Assembly: GCF_019351435.1 (NCBI RefSeq)
Contig: NZ_JAHWYN010000001.1
Location: 127,785 to 191,784 of the forward strand
DNA: 64,000 nucleotides
Direction: 5' to 3'
Source: Flavobacterium taihuense
GTDB taxonomy: Bacteria > Bacteroidota > Bacteroidia > Flavobacteriales > Flavobacteriaceae
Part shown: positions 17,052 through 26,677 of the stretch, piece after piece
Position numbering within the stretch: position 1 is the stretch's first letter
Layout of the letters: every line of letters begins with the position of its first letter
Position numbers and translations under genes: made by a program
The notes under the pieces: generated by a model
What the model was told of the DNA's origin: nothing
What the model saw: the letters and a program-made list of their open reading frames with translations, nothing else
The model's database searches: none

Positions 17052-17909
17052 ATGAAACTATATCCAATAGAAACAGGCAATTTTAAACTCGATGGTGGAG
17101 CTATGTTTGGTGTGGTGCCCAAAACCATTTGGAACAAAACCAACCCTGCCGACGAAAATAACTTGATTGATATTGCCGCACGTTGTTTGTTGATTGAAGA
17201 CGAAAACCGATTGATTTTGATTGATACCGGAATGGGAAACAAACAATCCGACAAGTTTTTTGGGTATTACTCGCTTTGGGGTACCCATTCTATGGATAAA
17301 TCATTAGCTAAATACGGATTTACTCGTGACGATATTACCGATGTTTTTATGACCCATTTGCATTTTGACCACTGCGGAGGAAGTGTACAATGGAACAAAG
17401 ACAAAACCGGATATGAACCCGCTTTCAAGAACGCTAAATTTTGGAGTAATGAAAATCATTGGGAGTGGGCTACGAAACCAAACGCAAGGGAAAAAGCATC
17501 TTTTTTGACCGAAAACATTTTGCCAATGCAAGAAAGCGGACAATTGCATTTTATAGCTAAACCCAACGGTGATTTTGGTATTTCAAAGGAGTTGGGATTT
17601 GGCATTTTTTATGCTGATGGTCATACCGAAAAGCAAATGATTCCGCACATTCAGTATCAGGATAAAACTATTGTTTTCATGGCCGATTTATTGCCTACAG
17701 TAGGACACTTGCCATTGCCGTATGTGATGGGATATGATACTCGACCGTTATTGACGATGTCCGAAAAATCAAAATTTCTGAACGCCGCCGCCGAAAATAA
17801 TTACTATTTATTTTTGGAACATGATGCGCACAATGAGATTATAACAGTTCAACATACCGAGAAAGGGGTACGATTGAAAGAACGATTTAGTTGTTCGGAT
17901 GTTTTTTAA
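17052..17909 (+). CDS. MBL-fold metallo-hydrolase
   Basis: This 285-residue cytosolic protein has the dinuclear zinc motif HxHxDH (H102, H104, D106, H107) in THLHFDHCGG, an early Asp in LIDTGMG and a late His in FADGHTEKQM, with a final His in LEHDAHNE. The closest type is the lactonase-like / quorum-quenching-related branch of the superfamily, but the substrate cannot be read from sequence. It has its own promoter and ends at a terminator shared with the purine permease. Confidence 0.88.
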   Translation: MKLYPIETGNFKLDGGAMFGVVPKTIWNKTNPADENNLIDIAARCLLIEDENRLILIDTGMGNKQSDKFFGYYSLWGTHSMDKSLAKYGFTRDDITDVFMTHLHFDHCGGSVQWNKDKTGYEPAFKNAKFWSNENHWEWATKPNAREKASFLTENILPMQESGQLHFIAKPNGDFGISKELGFGIFYADGHTEKQMIPHIQYQDKTIVFMADLLPTVGHLPLPYVMGYDTRPLLTMSEKSKFLNAAAENNYYLFLEHDAHNEIITVQHTEKGVRLKERFSCSDVF

Positions 17910-17933
17910 AATCCAAAATAGGTAATCAAAATA

Positions 17934-17970
17934 AAATCCCCACTTTCAAATCGATGAAAATTGGGGATTT
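17934..17970. terminator. Bidirectional terminator, copy 1 of a duplicated hairpin
   Basis: AAATCCCCA (17934-17942) pairs with TGGGGATTT (17962-17970), with an inner TTTC/GAAA stem. It lies between convergent genes and is about 28 of 33 bases identical to the hairpin at 19357-19397. Confidence 0.8.
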
Positions 17971-17976
17971 CATTTG

Positions 17977-19284
17977 TTATTTCATTTGTGCAATTATGAT
18001 ACTTAGGATAGAAAAGACACCAACACCCCACATCATTGGAGTTACTTCTTTGGTGTTTCTGGTAAATAAGGCGAGAATAATGTAGCAGGCAAAACCATAA
18101 GCTATTCCGTTGCTGATGCTATAGGTGAGCGGCATCATAATCATGGTTAAAAATGCAGGAACACCAATATGTAAATCGGTAAAATTGATTCTTGATAAAT
18201 GTTTGGACATATAAATTCCAACGAGAACCAAAGCCGGAGCGGTTGCATAAGCAGGAACGATTCCGATAATAGGAGAAACAAATAAGGACAAAAAGAAAAA
18301 CAGAGCAACAAATACGGAACTTAATCCAGTTTTGGCTCCATTGGCAATTCCTGTCGCTGATTCTATAAATACCACAGTATTGCTTGTGCCCAAAATACCG
18401 CTGCACATAGTTGCAATACCGTCAGCTTCTAATACTTTTTTGAGATGAGGCATTTTACCATTTTTACCAACGAGATTTGCTTCATAAGAACAGGCTATTG
18501 CAGTTCCAATAGAATCAAACAAGCTCACAAAAAGAAAAGAGAATATGGCCGAGACAAAACTTAATTTTAAGACTCCCAAAATATTTAATTGTCCAAAAAT
18601 AGGAGTAATTGATGGAGGTAATGAAAAAATGTGGTTGGGTAAATGTACATTGGGATCAAATCCAATTCCTAAACAAGTTCCTATTAGGATTCCAATCAAG
18701 ATGGCTCCTTTTATTTTGTAAATTTCTAAAATTACAGTTATAAACAAAGTAATTAAACCTATAATCACGGCAGGGGTAAATTTGCCCAATGTGACTAAAG
18801 TTTCAGGATGGGCAACAATAAGTCCTAATTGTTTGAATCCAATAAATGCGATAAAAAAACCGACACCACATCCCATTGCAACTTGTAAAGAGGGAGGAAT
18901 GGCTTCTACAATTTTATGTCGAACACCAAAAAAAGATATAATTGTAAAAAACACCCCTGAAAGGAAAACAACACCCAAAGCATCTTGCCAGGAAACGCCT
19001 TGACCCAAAACCAAGGTAAAGGCAAACATAGCATTTAGTCCCATACCTGGAGCCATTGCAAAAGGAACTTTAGCCCAAATCCCAACTAATAAAGTTCCAA
19101 AAATTGCAGCAATGCATGTAACCGAAATGAGCGCTTCCTTTGGCATACCCGTCATCGAAAGTATGTTTGGGTTTACAAAAATGATGTAAGCTATGGACAA
19201 AAAGGTAACCAAACCACCTGAAAGTTCCTGTTTTATTGAAGTTTCACGTTCTTTTATTTTGAAATATTTTAGTATTTTATTCAT
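17977..19284 (-). CDS. NCS2 family purine permease (PbuG/AzgA-like)
   Basis: This 435-residue transporter has 12 or more hydrophobic segments. It shows markers of the AzgA-like branch of NCS2: an N-terminal ELSGGLVTFLSIAYIIFVNP, MAPGMGLNAMF near 80, and the substrate-site motif SLFDSIGTAIA. Members take up adenine, guanine or hypoxanthine by proton symport. The gene stands alone between two homologous hairpins. No purine riboswitch is visible in the short leader. Confidence 0.92.
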   Translation of the reverse strand: MNKILKYFKIKERETSIKQELSGGLVTFLSIAYIIFVNPNILSMTGMPKEALISVTCIAAIFGTLLVGIWAKVPFAMAPGMGLNAMFAFTLVLGQGVSWQDALGVVFLSGVFFTIISFFGVRHKIVEAIPPSLQVAMGCGVGFFIAFIGFKQLGLIVAHPETLVTLGKFTPAVIIGLITLFITVILEIYKIKGAILIGILIGTCLGIGFDPNVHLPNHIFSLPPSITPIFGQLNILGVLKLSFVSAIFSFLFVSLFDSIGTAIACSYEANLVGKNGKMPHLKKVLEADGIATMCSGILGTSNTVVFIESATGIANGAKTGLSSVFVALFFFLSLFVSPIIGIVPAYATAPALVLVGIYMSKHLSRINFTDLHIGVPAFLTMIMMPLTYSISNGIAYGFACYIILALFTRNTKEVTPMMWGVGVFSILSIIIAQMK

Positions 19285-19336
19285 TTGGTTTCTGATTTAT
19301 TACAGTGAAAACTTATCAGTATTTTTTGGAAATACT

Positions 19337-19344
19337 CAAATTTA
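19337..19344 (-). promoter_or_regulatory. Candidate -7 element of the purine permease gene
   Basis: The minus strand reads TAAATTTG, 52 bases before the start codon. It lies directly beside the terminator of the LRR gene. Confidence 0.4.
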
Positions 19345-19353
19345 CGATAAAAA

Positions 19354-19397
19354 ACAAAAACCCCCATTTTCAAATGAATGAAAAATGGGGGTTTTTG
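19354..19397 (-). terminator. Terminator of the LRR-protein gene, copy 2 of a duplicated hairpin
   Basis: CCCCCATTTTC (19361-19371) pairs with GAAAAATGGGGG (19380-19391), extended by AAAAA/TTTTT. On the minus strand the stem is followed by a T-rich run. Stem and loop resemble 17934-17970. Confidence 0.85.
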
Positions 19398-19415
19398 ATT
19401 GCTACAAAGGACAGA

Positions 19416-22400
19416 CTATTCCACTATAATTTTCTTAGCGGTATTGGCACCTTCGCTTTCTAGATAGACATAATAAATTCCTTTTGGAAATCCAGTTAAA
19501 AGTATTGTATTGTCTTTGGCTCCTGAAGTAAATGTTGTCATTTTTACAAATTTTCCTGAAGCATCATAAATGGTTACTTTTTCAAGAACAACATTATCAA
19601 CATGTAATTCTCTCTTGGTAGGATTTGGATAAATGGTAATTTTGTCAAAAACGGAATCTTCTATCCCTAATGAAGAACAATCTGTTGAATACGTTGCTGT
19701 AGCATCTTTGTAAAAAGGAGCAGCAAAAGAATCGGCATAATTTACATCATCTACTTGAATACAAGATAAAGTTGGATTTTTAGTTGCTATGAAAGCGGTT
19801 ATATTTGTGTTATTTCCATTTTTAATATTCAGTTTGGTTATAATACCGTTACTACAATATAAGCTTGTTAGCTTTGTGTTTTTCGAAACATCCAAATCGG
19901 TAAATTGGTTTAATCCGCATGATAAATAGGTTAGGGCTAAATTACTAGAAACATCTAAGCTTGTTAATTGATTAGTATGACATACTAAATAATCAAGGTT
20001 GCTGTTTTTCGAAACATCTAAATTGGTGAGTTGATTTTTTTCGCAGAATAAAGTAATTAGAGCTGTATTTTTGGATAGATTTAGCTGGGTTAATAAATTA
20101 TCACTGCAAACTAAAATTTTTAACGCTGTAAAATCTTCAATTCCTGATAAATCAGATATTGTGGCACCCCTAACATCTAAATCTATTTGAGTATTAATGC
20201 TTGCTGTTTTCACTTTTCCGTTTTTTCCATCGGTATCTATTCCTATATCTATTAATTTTTGCTCAAAATTAATATCTGGAATCATTGTATAAGGCGTACA
20301 ATCGGTATTAAAAGTTGCTGTAGCATCTTTTTTACTCGACCAGTTTGTATCGGAATAATTGATATCATCTACCTGAATACATTTTAAATTTTGGTTATTG
20401 GATAATAAAATATTTACATTGGTTATCAAAGTGTTATTTCCGTTTTTTAGATTTAAAGAAGTCAACATATTATGATAACAATAAAATTCGGTTAGCGTCA
20501 AATTTTTAGAAACATCCAGCGAGGTTAATTTATTGTAGTTGCAAGATAATGTAGTCAATGCTGTGTTATTAGAAACATCTAATTCAGTTAATCTATTGTT
20601 GTTACAATTTAAAGATTTCAAATCCACATTTTTGGAAACATCTAGAGTTGTTAATTGATTGTAAGAGCAATGCAAATAATTCAATACTAAATTTTTAGAA
20701 AGATCTAAAGTTGTCAATTGATTTTCTTGACATTCTAAATGGTTTAACGCTAAATTTTTGGAAACATCTAGTGAGGTTAATTGATTGTAGTTACAAGACA
20801 AGGTAGTCAATGCTGTGTTTTTAGATAGATCTAAGCTTGTTATTTGACTTCTATAAAAATCTAATTTTTTTAATTTCAAATTTTTGGAAACATCTAAACT
20901 TGTTAGATTTGATATTTGACCGTTATTAGGGAGTATTAATACTTCAAGATTGGTAAAATCCTGAATTCCAGTCATGTCATTAATGTTTAAGTTCGTGTAA
21001 AAATCCCCTAGATTCAATTCTACAATTGATGAAATCCTACTTGTAAGAACTTTGCCATCTTTAAAAGCATCAATTTTTTTTATAATTAAAGATTCTTCAA
21101 AATTCGCATCAGGTATAAGAGTGTAAGTTGGTGTTACACATTGATTCTCAGTAAAATCAACTTCAGCATCTTTTGAATTTAACCAATTTGTGTTTGAATA
21201 AGTAATATCATCAACAAGAATACAAGTTAAATTAACATTAGATTTCATTTTCAAATTATTGGCAATAAGTAATGTATTTGCACCATTTTTCAAATTTATA
21301 TCATTTAAATATTTAGTATATTCACAAGAAAATGAAGTTAAACCAATATTTTTTGAAAGATCTAAAGATGTCAATATGTTACCAGATGCTTTAAAATTCT
21401 TTAGGTCAGTATTTTTAGACACATCCAACGTTTTTAAGTTACTGTAAGAAATATCTAGTGTTTGAATTTTTGTATTTGTAGATATATCAATATTTTCAAG
21501 CATTAGACTATTATGAACACTTAAATTTGTTATTGCTGTGTTTTTTGATAAGTCTATTATGGAAGCCTTATTTCCTCCACAAGACAAACTTTCAAGTAAG
21601 GTATTAGAGGTAAAGTCTAAAGTTATAATTTTATTATCGGAACAGTCTAACGTCTTTAATTTTGAATTTTTAGAAAGATCTAAGCTAGTTAATGTGCCAG
21701 TTCCTTCCCTTCCTGGTGTAACACCTCCTGGATTTACAATCAAGGAGGTTAAATTAATATTTTTGGTAATATCAAGATTTACTAAATCAACACGAACTAA
21801 AGTTAATTTTTCTAAATTTATATTTGAACTAAGATCAACTACTGTTAATTTTGTTGTAGACATATCTAGTTTTACTAGAGCTAGATTTTTGGTAAGGTCA
21901 ATAGATGACAATAAATTCCAGCTACAATCTAAATCGGTCAAAGCTGCAAAATCCTGAATCCCTGTCAAGTCAGAAATTGAACTAGACGAAACATTCAAAG
22001 AAGTTATTTTGTTAACATTTTCCGTCAGTACTTTCCCATCAACTGTACCTGAATCTATCCCCAATGCAATCAATTTGTTCTCAAAATTCACATCCGGAAT
22101 TGTTGTATATTGTTCTGTTCCTTGAATGTACACTTGAACATCATCAATCAAAACATTGAAGGCTGTATCATCAAAAGTATATAAGGAAATACTCAAGTCA
22201 TACGACAAGTTTTGGTCTGGTGTAAAAGTGGTTTCTTTTACGTTCCAGCTGTTGTCTGTTGCAAAAGTACTACTAGAAAGCGTTGTAGCACTCCCATTTT
22301 GACTAATGTTTAATGCTATAGGATGGTCGCCACTATAATTAGCGTTTATATATCTGTAATTAAATTTTACTGTGTATGTAGTTCCTGCGATCATAGGAAC

Positions 22401-22628
22401 TTGAGCAATTATTTTTGGTTTAGTGATACTGTTTGCGATAGAGAGTTGTGCACTCTTGCTTCCTTCGGTGTAAAAGGAAGTGTTTTGGGTGATATTGTTT
22501 TCTATCGTCCAGTTGGATAATGTGGTGCTATTCGTCCAATTTTCGAATCCACCATTTGGGACCAAATTGGTTTGTGCATAAGTAATTAATGATGCTAAAA
22601 ACAGTAAAATAAGTAATTTTATTTTCAT
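19416..22628 (-). CDS. Secreted leucine-rich-repeat protein with T9SS sorting tail
   Basis: This 1070-residue protein has a signal peptide (to about YAQT, residue 20). Residues 22-165 form a carbohydrate-binding-like beta-sandwich (start NLVPNGGFENWT). Three homologous modules start near 173, 501 and 779. Each opens with IPDxNFExxLI, runs through LRR units of about 21 residues (pattern LTxLDLSKNxxLxxLxCxxNQ), and closes with CIxVDDxxY and KDATATF. The last 80 residues (IYPNPTKRELHVDN to KKIIVE) are a type A T9SS sorting domain, so it is secreted and attached at the surface. It probably binds proteins or glycans; no catalytic residues seen. Confidence 0.92.
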   Translation of the reverse strand: MKIKLLILLFLASLITYAQTNLVPNGGFENWTNSTTLSNWTIENNITQNTSFYTEGSKSAQLSIANSITKPKIIAQVPMIAGTTYTVKFNYRYINANYSGDHPIALNISQNGSATTLSSSTFATDNSWNVKETTFTPDQNLSYDLSISLYTFDDTAFNVLIDDVQVYIQGTEQYTTIPDVNFENKLIALGIDSGTVDGKVLTENVNKITSLNVSSSSISDLTGIQDFAALTDLDCSWNLLSSIDLTKNLALVKLDMSTTKLTVVDLSSNINLEKLTLVRVDLVNLDITKNINLTSLIVNPGGVTPGREGTGTLTSLDLSKNSKLKTLDCSDNKIITLDFTSNTLLESLSCGGNKASIIDLSKNTAITNLSVHNSLMLENIDISTNTKIQTLDISYSNLKTLDVSKNTDLKNFKASGNILTSLDLSKNIGLTSFSCEYTKYLNDINLKNGANTLLIANNLKMKSNVNLTCILVDDITYSNTNWLNSKDAEVDFTENQCVTPTYTLIPDANFEESLIIKKIDAFKDGKVLTSRISSIVELNLGDFYTNLNINDMTGIQDFTNLEVLILPNNGQISNLTSLDVSKNLKLKKLDFYRSQITSLDLSKNTALTTLSCNYNQLTSLDVSKNLALNHLECQENQLTTLDLSKNLVLNYLHCSYNQLTTLDVSKNVDLKSLNCNNNRLTELDVSNNTALTTLSCNYNKLTSLDVSKNLTLTEFYCYHNMLTSLNLKNGNNTLITNVNILLSNNQNLKCIQVDDINYSDTNWSSKKDATATFNTDCTPYTMIPDINFEQKLIDIGIDTDGKNGKVKTASINTQIDLDVRGATISDLSGIEDFTALKILVCSDNLLTQLNLSKNTALITLFCEKNQLTNLDVSKNSNLDYLVCHTNQLTSLDVSSNLALTYLSCGLNQFTDLDVSKNTKLTSLYCSNGIITKLNIKNGNNTNITAFIATKNPTLSCIQVDDVNYADSFAAPFYKDATATYSTDCSSLGIEDSVFDKITIYPNPTKRELHVDNVVLEKVTIYDASGKFVKMTTFTSGAKDNTILLTGFPKGIYYVYLESEGANTAKKIIVE

Positions 22629-22809
22629 AGGTTAAAACGCTTTGAGGTTGGTGCGAATGTACGGTATTTCCTTTTAATTTGTAAGAACTTTTTCAAAAAC
22701 CGTCAAAAGTCTATTTTTACTGTTAAAGGGCCAAATTATTGTATTTTAACAAATATATTCTAATAAAAAAAACACTATTTTGGTTTGCTTCCTAAAATTA
22801 AGTTAACAA

Positions 22810-22843
22810 TTGCATAATATCTAATTCACTTCCACTATTTTTG
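22810..22843 (+). promoter_or_regulatory. Promoter of the S8 protease gene
   Basis: TTG at 22810-22812, 23 bases, then TATTTTTG at 22836-22843, 32 bases before the ATG. Confidence 0.6.
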
Positions 22844-22875
22844 AAGTGTATTACTAAAACAAGAAACAACAATCA

Positions 22876-24471
22876 ATGAAAAAAATAAATCTAACAGCTT
22901 TAACTCTTATAGCCGCATTGACTTTAAGTCTTTCTGCTAATGCGCAAACAGCTACTAACTATACTGGGAAAAAAGGAAAACTAAGTGAACCTGAATTGCA
23001 AAGGTGGTCACATCTGGATTTAGCCAAAGACAGTATTCCAGGAATGAGTGTGGATAAAGCCTATGCCGAAGTACTTAAAGGCAAAAAAGGGGTCAAAGTA
23101 ATTGTTGGGATTGTAGATTCGGGAGTTGATATTGACCACGAAGATTTGAAAGCAGTAATTTGGACCAATAAAAAAGAGATTGCAGGAAACGGAATCGATG
23201 ATGACAAGAATGGTTATATAGATGATATTCACGGTTGGAATTTTCTAGGTGATGATTTACATGAAACACTTGAAATGACGCGAATCATAAAAAAAGGGGA
23301 TGATGGATCGGCGACCTACAAAAGTGCACTAGCAGCGTATACTGAAAAATACGATAAAGCTCTGAAGGACAAGCAACAAGTTGATTTCTTGATTGCTACG
23401 GATAAAGCCATTCAAAAACATTTGAACAAAGAAAATTATACTATTGAAGATTTGAATGGAATCGTAACCACAGATCCTGATTTGACTAAAAGCAAAGCTA
23501 TTATGACCCGTATCTTGACCAATGCAGGGCCAACTTTTAGAGCTGAAATTGAAGAGTACGGAAAATACGTTTATGACCAATTAAACTATAACTTAAACAA
23601 AGAGTTAGATGGTAGAAAAGTGGTTGGAGACAATCCGGAAGATATTAAAAAAACCACATACGGAAACAATACCGTTTATGGACCAGACAAAGAAGAAGCC
23701 CTACACGGAACTCACGTTGCCGGAATCATTGCTCAAGTAAGAGGAAACAATCTTGGAGGCGACGGTATTGCCGATAATGTTGCAATTATGGCTGTAAGAG
23801 CCGTTCCGGATGGGGATGAGTACGACAAAGATATTGCATTGGCGATTCGTTATGCAGTAGATAACGGTGCCAAAGTAATCAACGGAAGTTTTGGAAAAAG
23901 TTACTCCCCACACAAGCAATGGGTTTTTGACGCCATAAAATATGCAGAAAAGAAAGATGTACTATTTGTACATGCTGCAGGAAACGATGGACAAAATATC
24001 GATTTGGATGAAAATGCCAATTTCCCAAATGACTCTGAAGACAATAAAAAAGAGTTTGCTTCAAATGTGTTGACTGTTGGTGCTTTGACTAATAAATACG
24101 GAGAAGGTGTAATTGCGGAGTTTTCAAATTATGGTACATTCAACGTAGATGTTTATGCTCCTGGAGACGAAATTTATGCCACTATTCCAAACAATAAATA
24201 CAAATATTTGCAAGGAACTTCTATGGCTTCACCAAATGCCGCAGGAGTTGCAGCCTTGATTCGTTCCTATTACCCAAAATTATCTGCCAAACAAGTAAAA
24301 CAAATCTTGATGGATTCTGGAACACCTCTTCCTGCGAAAGTAGTTTTGGGTGAAAACCCTAATCCAAATCAAGAACCTGTGGCAGCTGCTTCGACTCAAT
24401 CATCAAAATCAGCTAAAATGGTCAATGCTTACAATGCATTAGTAATGGCTGAAAAAATGTCTAAAAAATAA
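22876..24471 (+). CDS. S8 family (subtilisin-like) serine protease, exported
   Basis: This 531-residue protein has a signal peptide ending at SANAQ (residue 24). The catalytic triad is D81 (GIVDSGVDIDHED), H277 (HGTHVAG) and S449 (GTSMASP); the oxyanion Asn is N370 (AAGNDG). Between Asp and His lies an insert of about 150 residues, largely helical and Lys/Glu-rich, much longer than in plain subtilisins but known from Bacteroidota members. There is no T9SS tail, so it is probably periplasmic. A terminator separates it from the M1 peptidase 65 bases on. Confidence 0.94.
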   Translation: MKKINLTALTLIAALTLSLSANAQTATNYTGKKGKLSEPELQRWSHLDLAKDSIPGMSVDKAYAEVLKGKKGVKVIVGIVDSGVDIDHEDLKAVIWTNKKEIAGNGIDDDKNGYIDDIHGWNFLGDDLHETLEMTRIIKKGDDGSATYKSALAAYTEKYDKALKDKQQVDFLIATDKAIQKHLNKENYTIEDLNGIVTTDPDLTKSKAIMTRILTNAGPTFRAEIEEYGKYVYDQLNYNLNKELDGRKVVGDNPEDIKKTTYGNNTVYGPDKEEALHGTHVAGIIAQVRGNNLGGDGIADNVAIMAVRAVPDGDEYDKDIALAIRYAVDNGAKVINGSFGKSYSPHKQWVFDAIKYAEKKDVLFVHAAGNDGQNIDLDENANFPNDSEDNKKEFASNVLTVGALTNKYGEGVIAEFSNYGTFNVDVYAPGDEIYATIPNNKYKYLQGTSMASPNAAGVAALIRSYYPKLSAKQVKQILMDSGTPLPAKVVLGENPNPNQEPVAAASTQSSKSAKMVNAYNALVMAEKMSKK

Positions 24472-24491
24472 ATTTACCTATCTATTAATCC

Positions 24492-24525
24492 AATGGAAGA
24501 GTTTCAGGCTCTTCCATTTTTTATT
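24492..24525 (+). terminator. Terminator after the S8 protease
   Basis: AATGGAAGAG (24492-24501) pairs perfectly with CTCTTCCATT (24509-24518), loop TTTCAGG, followed by a T-rich run. Confidence 0.9.
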
Positions 24526-24536
24526 TTGAAATAACC

Positions 24537-26411
24537 ATGCGCAAACTCTTTTTATTCGTATTTTTTTCTGTAGGTTTAGGAAATCTATTCGCCCAAAACA
24601 CGGGTTATTGGCAACAGCAAGTTGATTACAAAATAGACGTCACTATGGATGTCAAAAATTATCAGTACAAAGGAAAACAAGAACTGGTTTATACCAATAA
24701 TTCTTCTGATACATTGAAGAAAGTATATTATCATTTGTATTTAAACGCCTTTCAACCGGGAAGCGAAATGGATGCCAGACTGCAAAACATCAAAGATCCA
24801 GATGGTCGTATGGTAACCAAAATAAAAGTGGATGGCAAAGACGTAAAAGAAAGCCGAATCAAAAATCTAAAACCCAACGAAATTGGGTATTTGAGAATTT
24901 CTAATTTCAAACAAGATGGTGTGGCGGCTGTTGCCAAAGAGGTAGGGACAATACTCGAAGTGACTTTGGCTAAACCAATTTTGCCAAATTCAAAAACCAC
25001 TTTTACACTGGATTTTGATGGTCAGGTTCCTGTGCATATTCGTCGTACGGGACGAAATAATGGGGAGGGAATTGAATTATCGATGGCACAATGGTATCCA
25101 AAAATAGCTGAGTTTGATTTTGAAGGATGGCATGCTGATCCCTATATTGCAAGAGAGTTTCACGGTGTTTGGGGAAATTTTGATGTAAACATTACAATTG
25201 ACAAAGATTATACTTTGGGAGGTTCGGGCTATTTACAAAACCCAAACGAAATAGGTCACGGCTATCAAGATGCAGGAGTTACTGTAGTATATCCAAAAAA
25301 AGTAAAAACCTTGACTTGGCATTTTGTGGCACCAATGGTACACGATTTTACTTGGGCAGCCGATAAAAATTACCAACACGATATTGTAAAAGGACCTAAC
25401 AATGTTGATTTGCATTTCTTTTACAAAAATACCCCTGAGGTAACGGAGAACTGGAAAAAATTGGAGCCTTTAATGGTAAGAGTGATGGATTATTACAACA
25501 AAACGGTTGGCGATTATCCATATAAACAATACTCCTTTATACAAGGTGGCGATGGCGGAATGGAGTATGCCATGTGTACATTGATGCTAGGTAACGGAAA
25601 ACTGGAAGGAATCTTAGGCACGGCAACACATGAGATGGGACATTCTTGGTTCCAACATATTTTGGCATCAAATGAATCCAAGCATCCTTGGATGGATGAA
25701 GGCTTTACCACTTATATTGAGGATTCGGCATTGAATGAATTGAATGATAAAAAGGAAGAAAATCCATTCAAAGTAAATTATGCAGCTTATTATAAATTGG
25801 TAGAATCGGGGAAAGAGCAACCACTATCTACACACGGTGACCGTTATGATGAAAACCGTTCTTATAGTATTGCCTCTTATGTAAAAGGAAGTATTTTTCT
25901 GTCACAATTGGGCTATGTGATTGGTCAGGATAATTTGAGTAAAACCTTGAAAAAATATTATCAAGAATTTAAATTCAAGCACCCATCACCCAACGATATC
26001 AAGAGAACTGCCGAGCGTGTTTCGGGAGCTAATTTGGACTGGTATTTGGTAGATTGGACCGAAACATTGAACACGATAGATTACGGAATCAAAGACGTCA
26101 AAGAAAACGCCGATAAAACAACTGTAACCCTAGAACGAATTGGAAGAATGCCAATGCCTATCGATCTATTGGTTGAATACACAGATGGATCCAAAGAAAG
26201 TTTCTACATTCCGTTGCGTATGATGAGTTTCGAAAAAGAAAACCCAACTCCAGCCATTACCAGAACAGTTCTTAACGATTGGGCTTGGGCGTATCCTAGT
26301 TTCGAATTTAACATTTCAAAACCAAAAGCTGCCATTAAGAAGATCACCATTGACCCAAGTGGTTTAATGGCCGATGTGAAGCAAAGCAATAATGTTTACG
26401 AAGTGAAGTAA
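24537..26411 (+). CDS. M1 family metallopeptidase (aminopeptidase), exported
   Basis: This 624-residue zinc peptidase has a signal peptide (to LFAQN, residue 21). The zinc motif is HEMGH (H365, E366, H369) with the third ligand E388 in MDEGFTTY, at the usual 18-residue distance. The substrate-binding GxMEN motif reads GGMEY (340-344), a variant seen in Bacteroidota M1 proteins. It lacks a T9SS tail, so a periplasmic or membrane-bound place is likely. Together with the S8 protease before it, it probably supplies peptides and amino acids. The start lies 12 bases after the T-rich run of the preceding terminator, so its promoter must overlap that region or the terminator leaks. Confidence 0.93.
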   Translation: MRKLFLFVFFSVGLGNLFAQNTGYWQQQVDYKIDVTMDVKNYQYKGKQELVYTNNSSDTLKKVYYHLYLNAFQPGSEMDARLQNIKDPDGRMVTKIKVDGKDVKESRIKNLKPNEIGYLRISNFKQDGVAAVAKEVGTILEVTLAKPILPNSKTTFTLDFDGQVPVHIRRTGRNNGEGIELSMAQWYPKIAEFDFEGWHADPYIAREFHGVWGNFDVNITIDKDYTLGGSGYLQNPNEIGHGYQDAGVTVVYPKKVKTLTWHFVAPMVHDFTWAADKNYQHDIVKGPNNVDLHFFYKNTPEVTENWKKLEPLMVRVMDYYNKTVGDYPYKQYSFIQGGDGGMEYAMCTLMLGNGKLEGILGTATHEMGHSWFQHILASNESKHPWMDEGFTTYIEDSALNELNDKKEENPFKVNYAAYYKLVESGKEQPLSTHGDRYDENRSYSIASYVKGSIFLSQLGYVIGQDNLSKTLKKYYQEFKFKHPSPNDIKRTAERVSGANLDWYLVDWTETLNTIDYGIKDVKENADKTTVTLERIGRMPMPIDLLVEYTDGSKESFYIPLRMMSFEKENPTPAITRTVLNDWAWAYPSFEFNISKPKAAIKKITIDPSGLMADVKQSNNVYEVK

Positions 26412-26431
26412 TATTTCATAAATTATAATAT

Positions 26432-26476
26432 AAAAGGCTCTTTTAAAATGTAACGTTTTAAAAGAGCCTTTTTTTG
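26432..26476 (+). terminator. Terminator after the M1 peptidase
   Basis: AAAAGGCTCTTTTAAAA (26432-26448) pairs perfectly with 26456-26472; loop TGTAACG; followed by TTTT. Confidence 0.92.
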
Positions 26477-26491
26477 GAAAATCATTTTTCG

Positions 26492-26597
26492 GGGGTAACA
26501 CCACTAGCAAAAGGGGCTGCTTCTCGCACCGCTTATTCGCCCCTTTTGCTACTGCTGTCGGGCTATCCACGCTACTTCGGTAGCTAGTTTCTATCCC
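26492..26597 (-). repeat. Structured dispersed repeat, copy 1
   Basis: Read on the minus strand it has GGGATAGA, then GCTACCGAAGTAGC (a small hairpin with CGAA loop), AGCCCGAC, and a 13-base perfect stem TAGCAAAAGGGGC / GCCCCTTTTGCTA with ATAAGCGGT in the loop. The same order of parts recurs at 30956-31046 on the plus strand with a different stem sequence. Confidence 0.8.
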
Positions 26598-26677
26598 TTA
26601 CCCAATTCTAAAAACCATTAGGATAAACTTAGAAATTTGGAAATTTCAATCAGATTTTAGCAATCTTTATAATTATC

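Noticed and set aside
19285..19415. Purine riboswitch before the permease gene
   Set aside because: The leader between the -7 element and the start is only about 50 bases and lacks the three-way-junction core.
19416..22628. Regular DNA repeats of about 63 bases that could look like a CRISPR array
   Set aside because: They lie in one long open frame and code for leucine-rich repeats; spacers and unit identity do not fit CRISPR.
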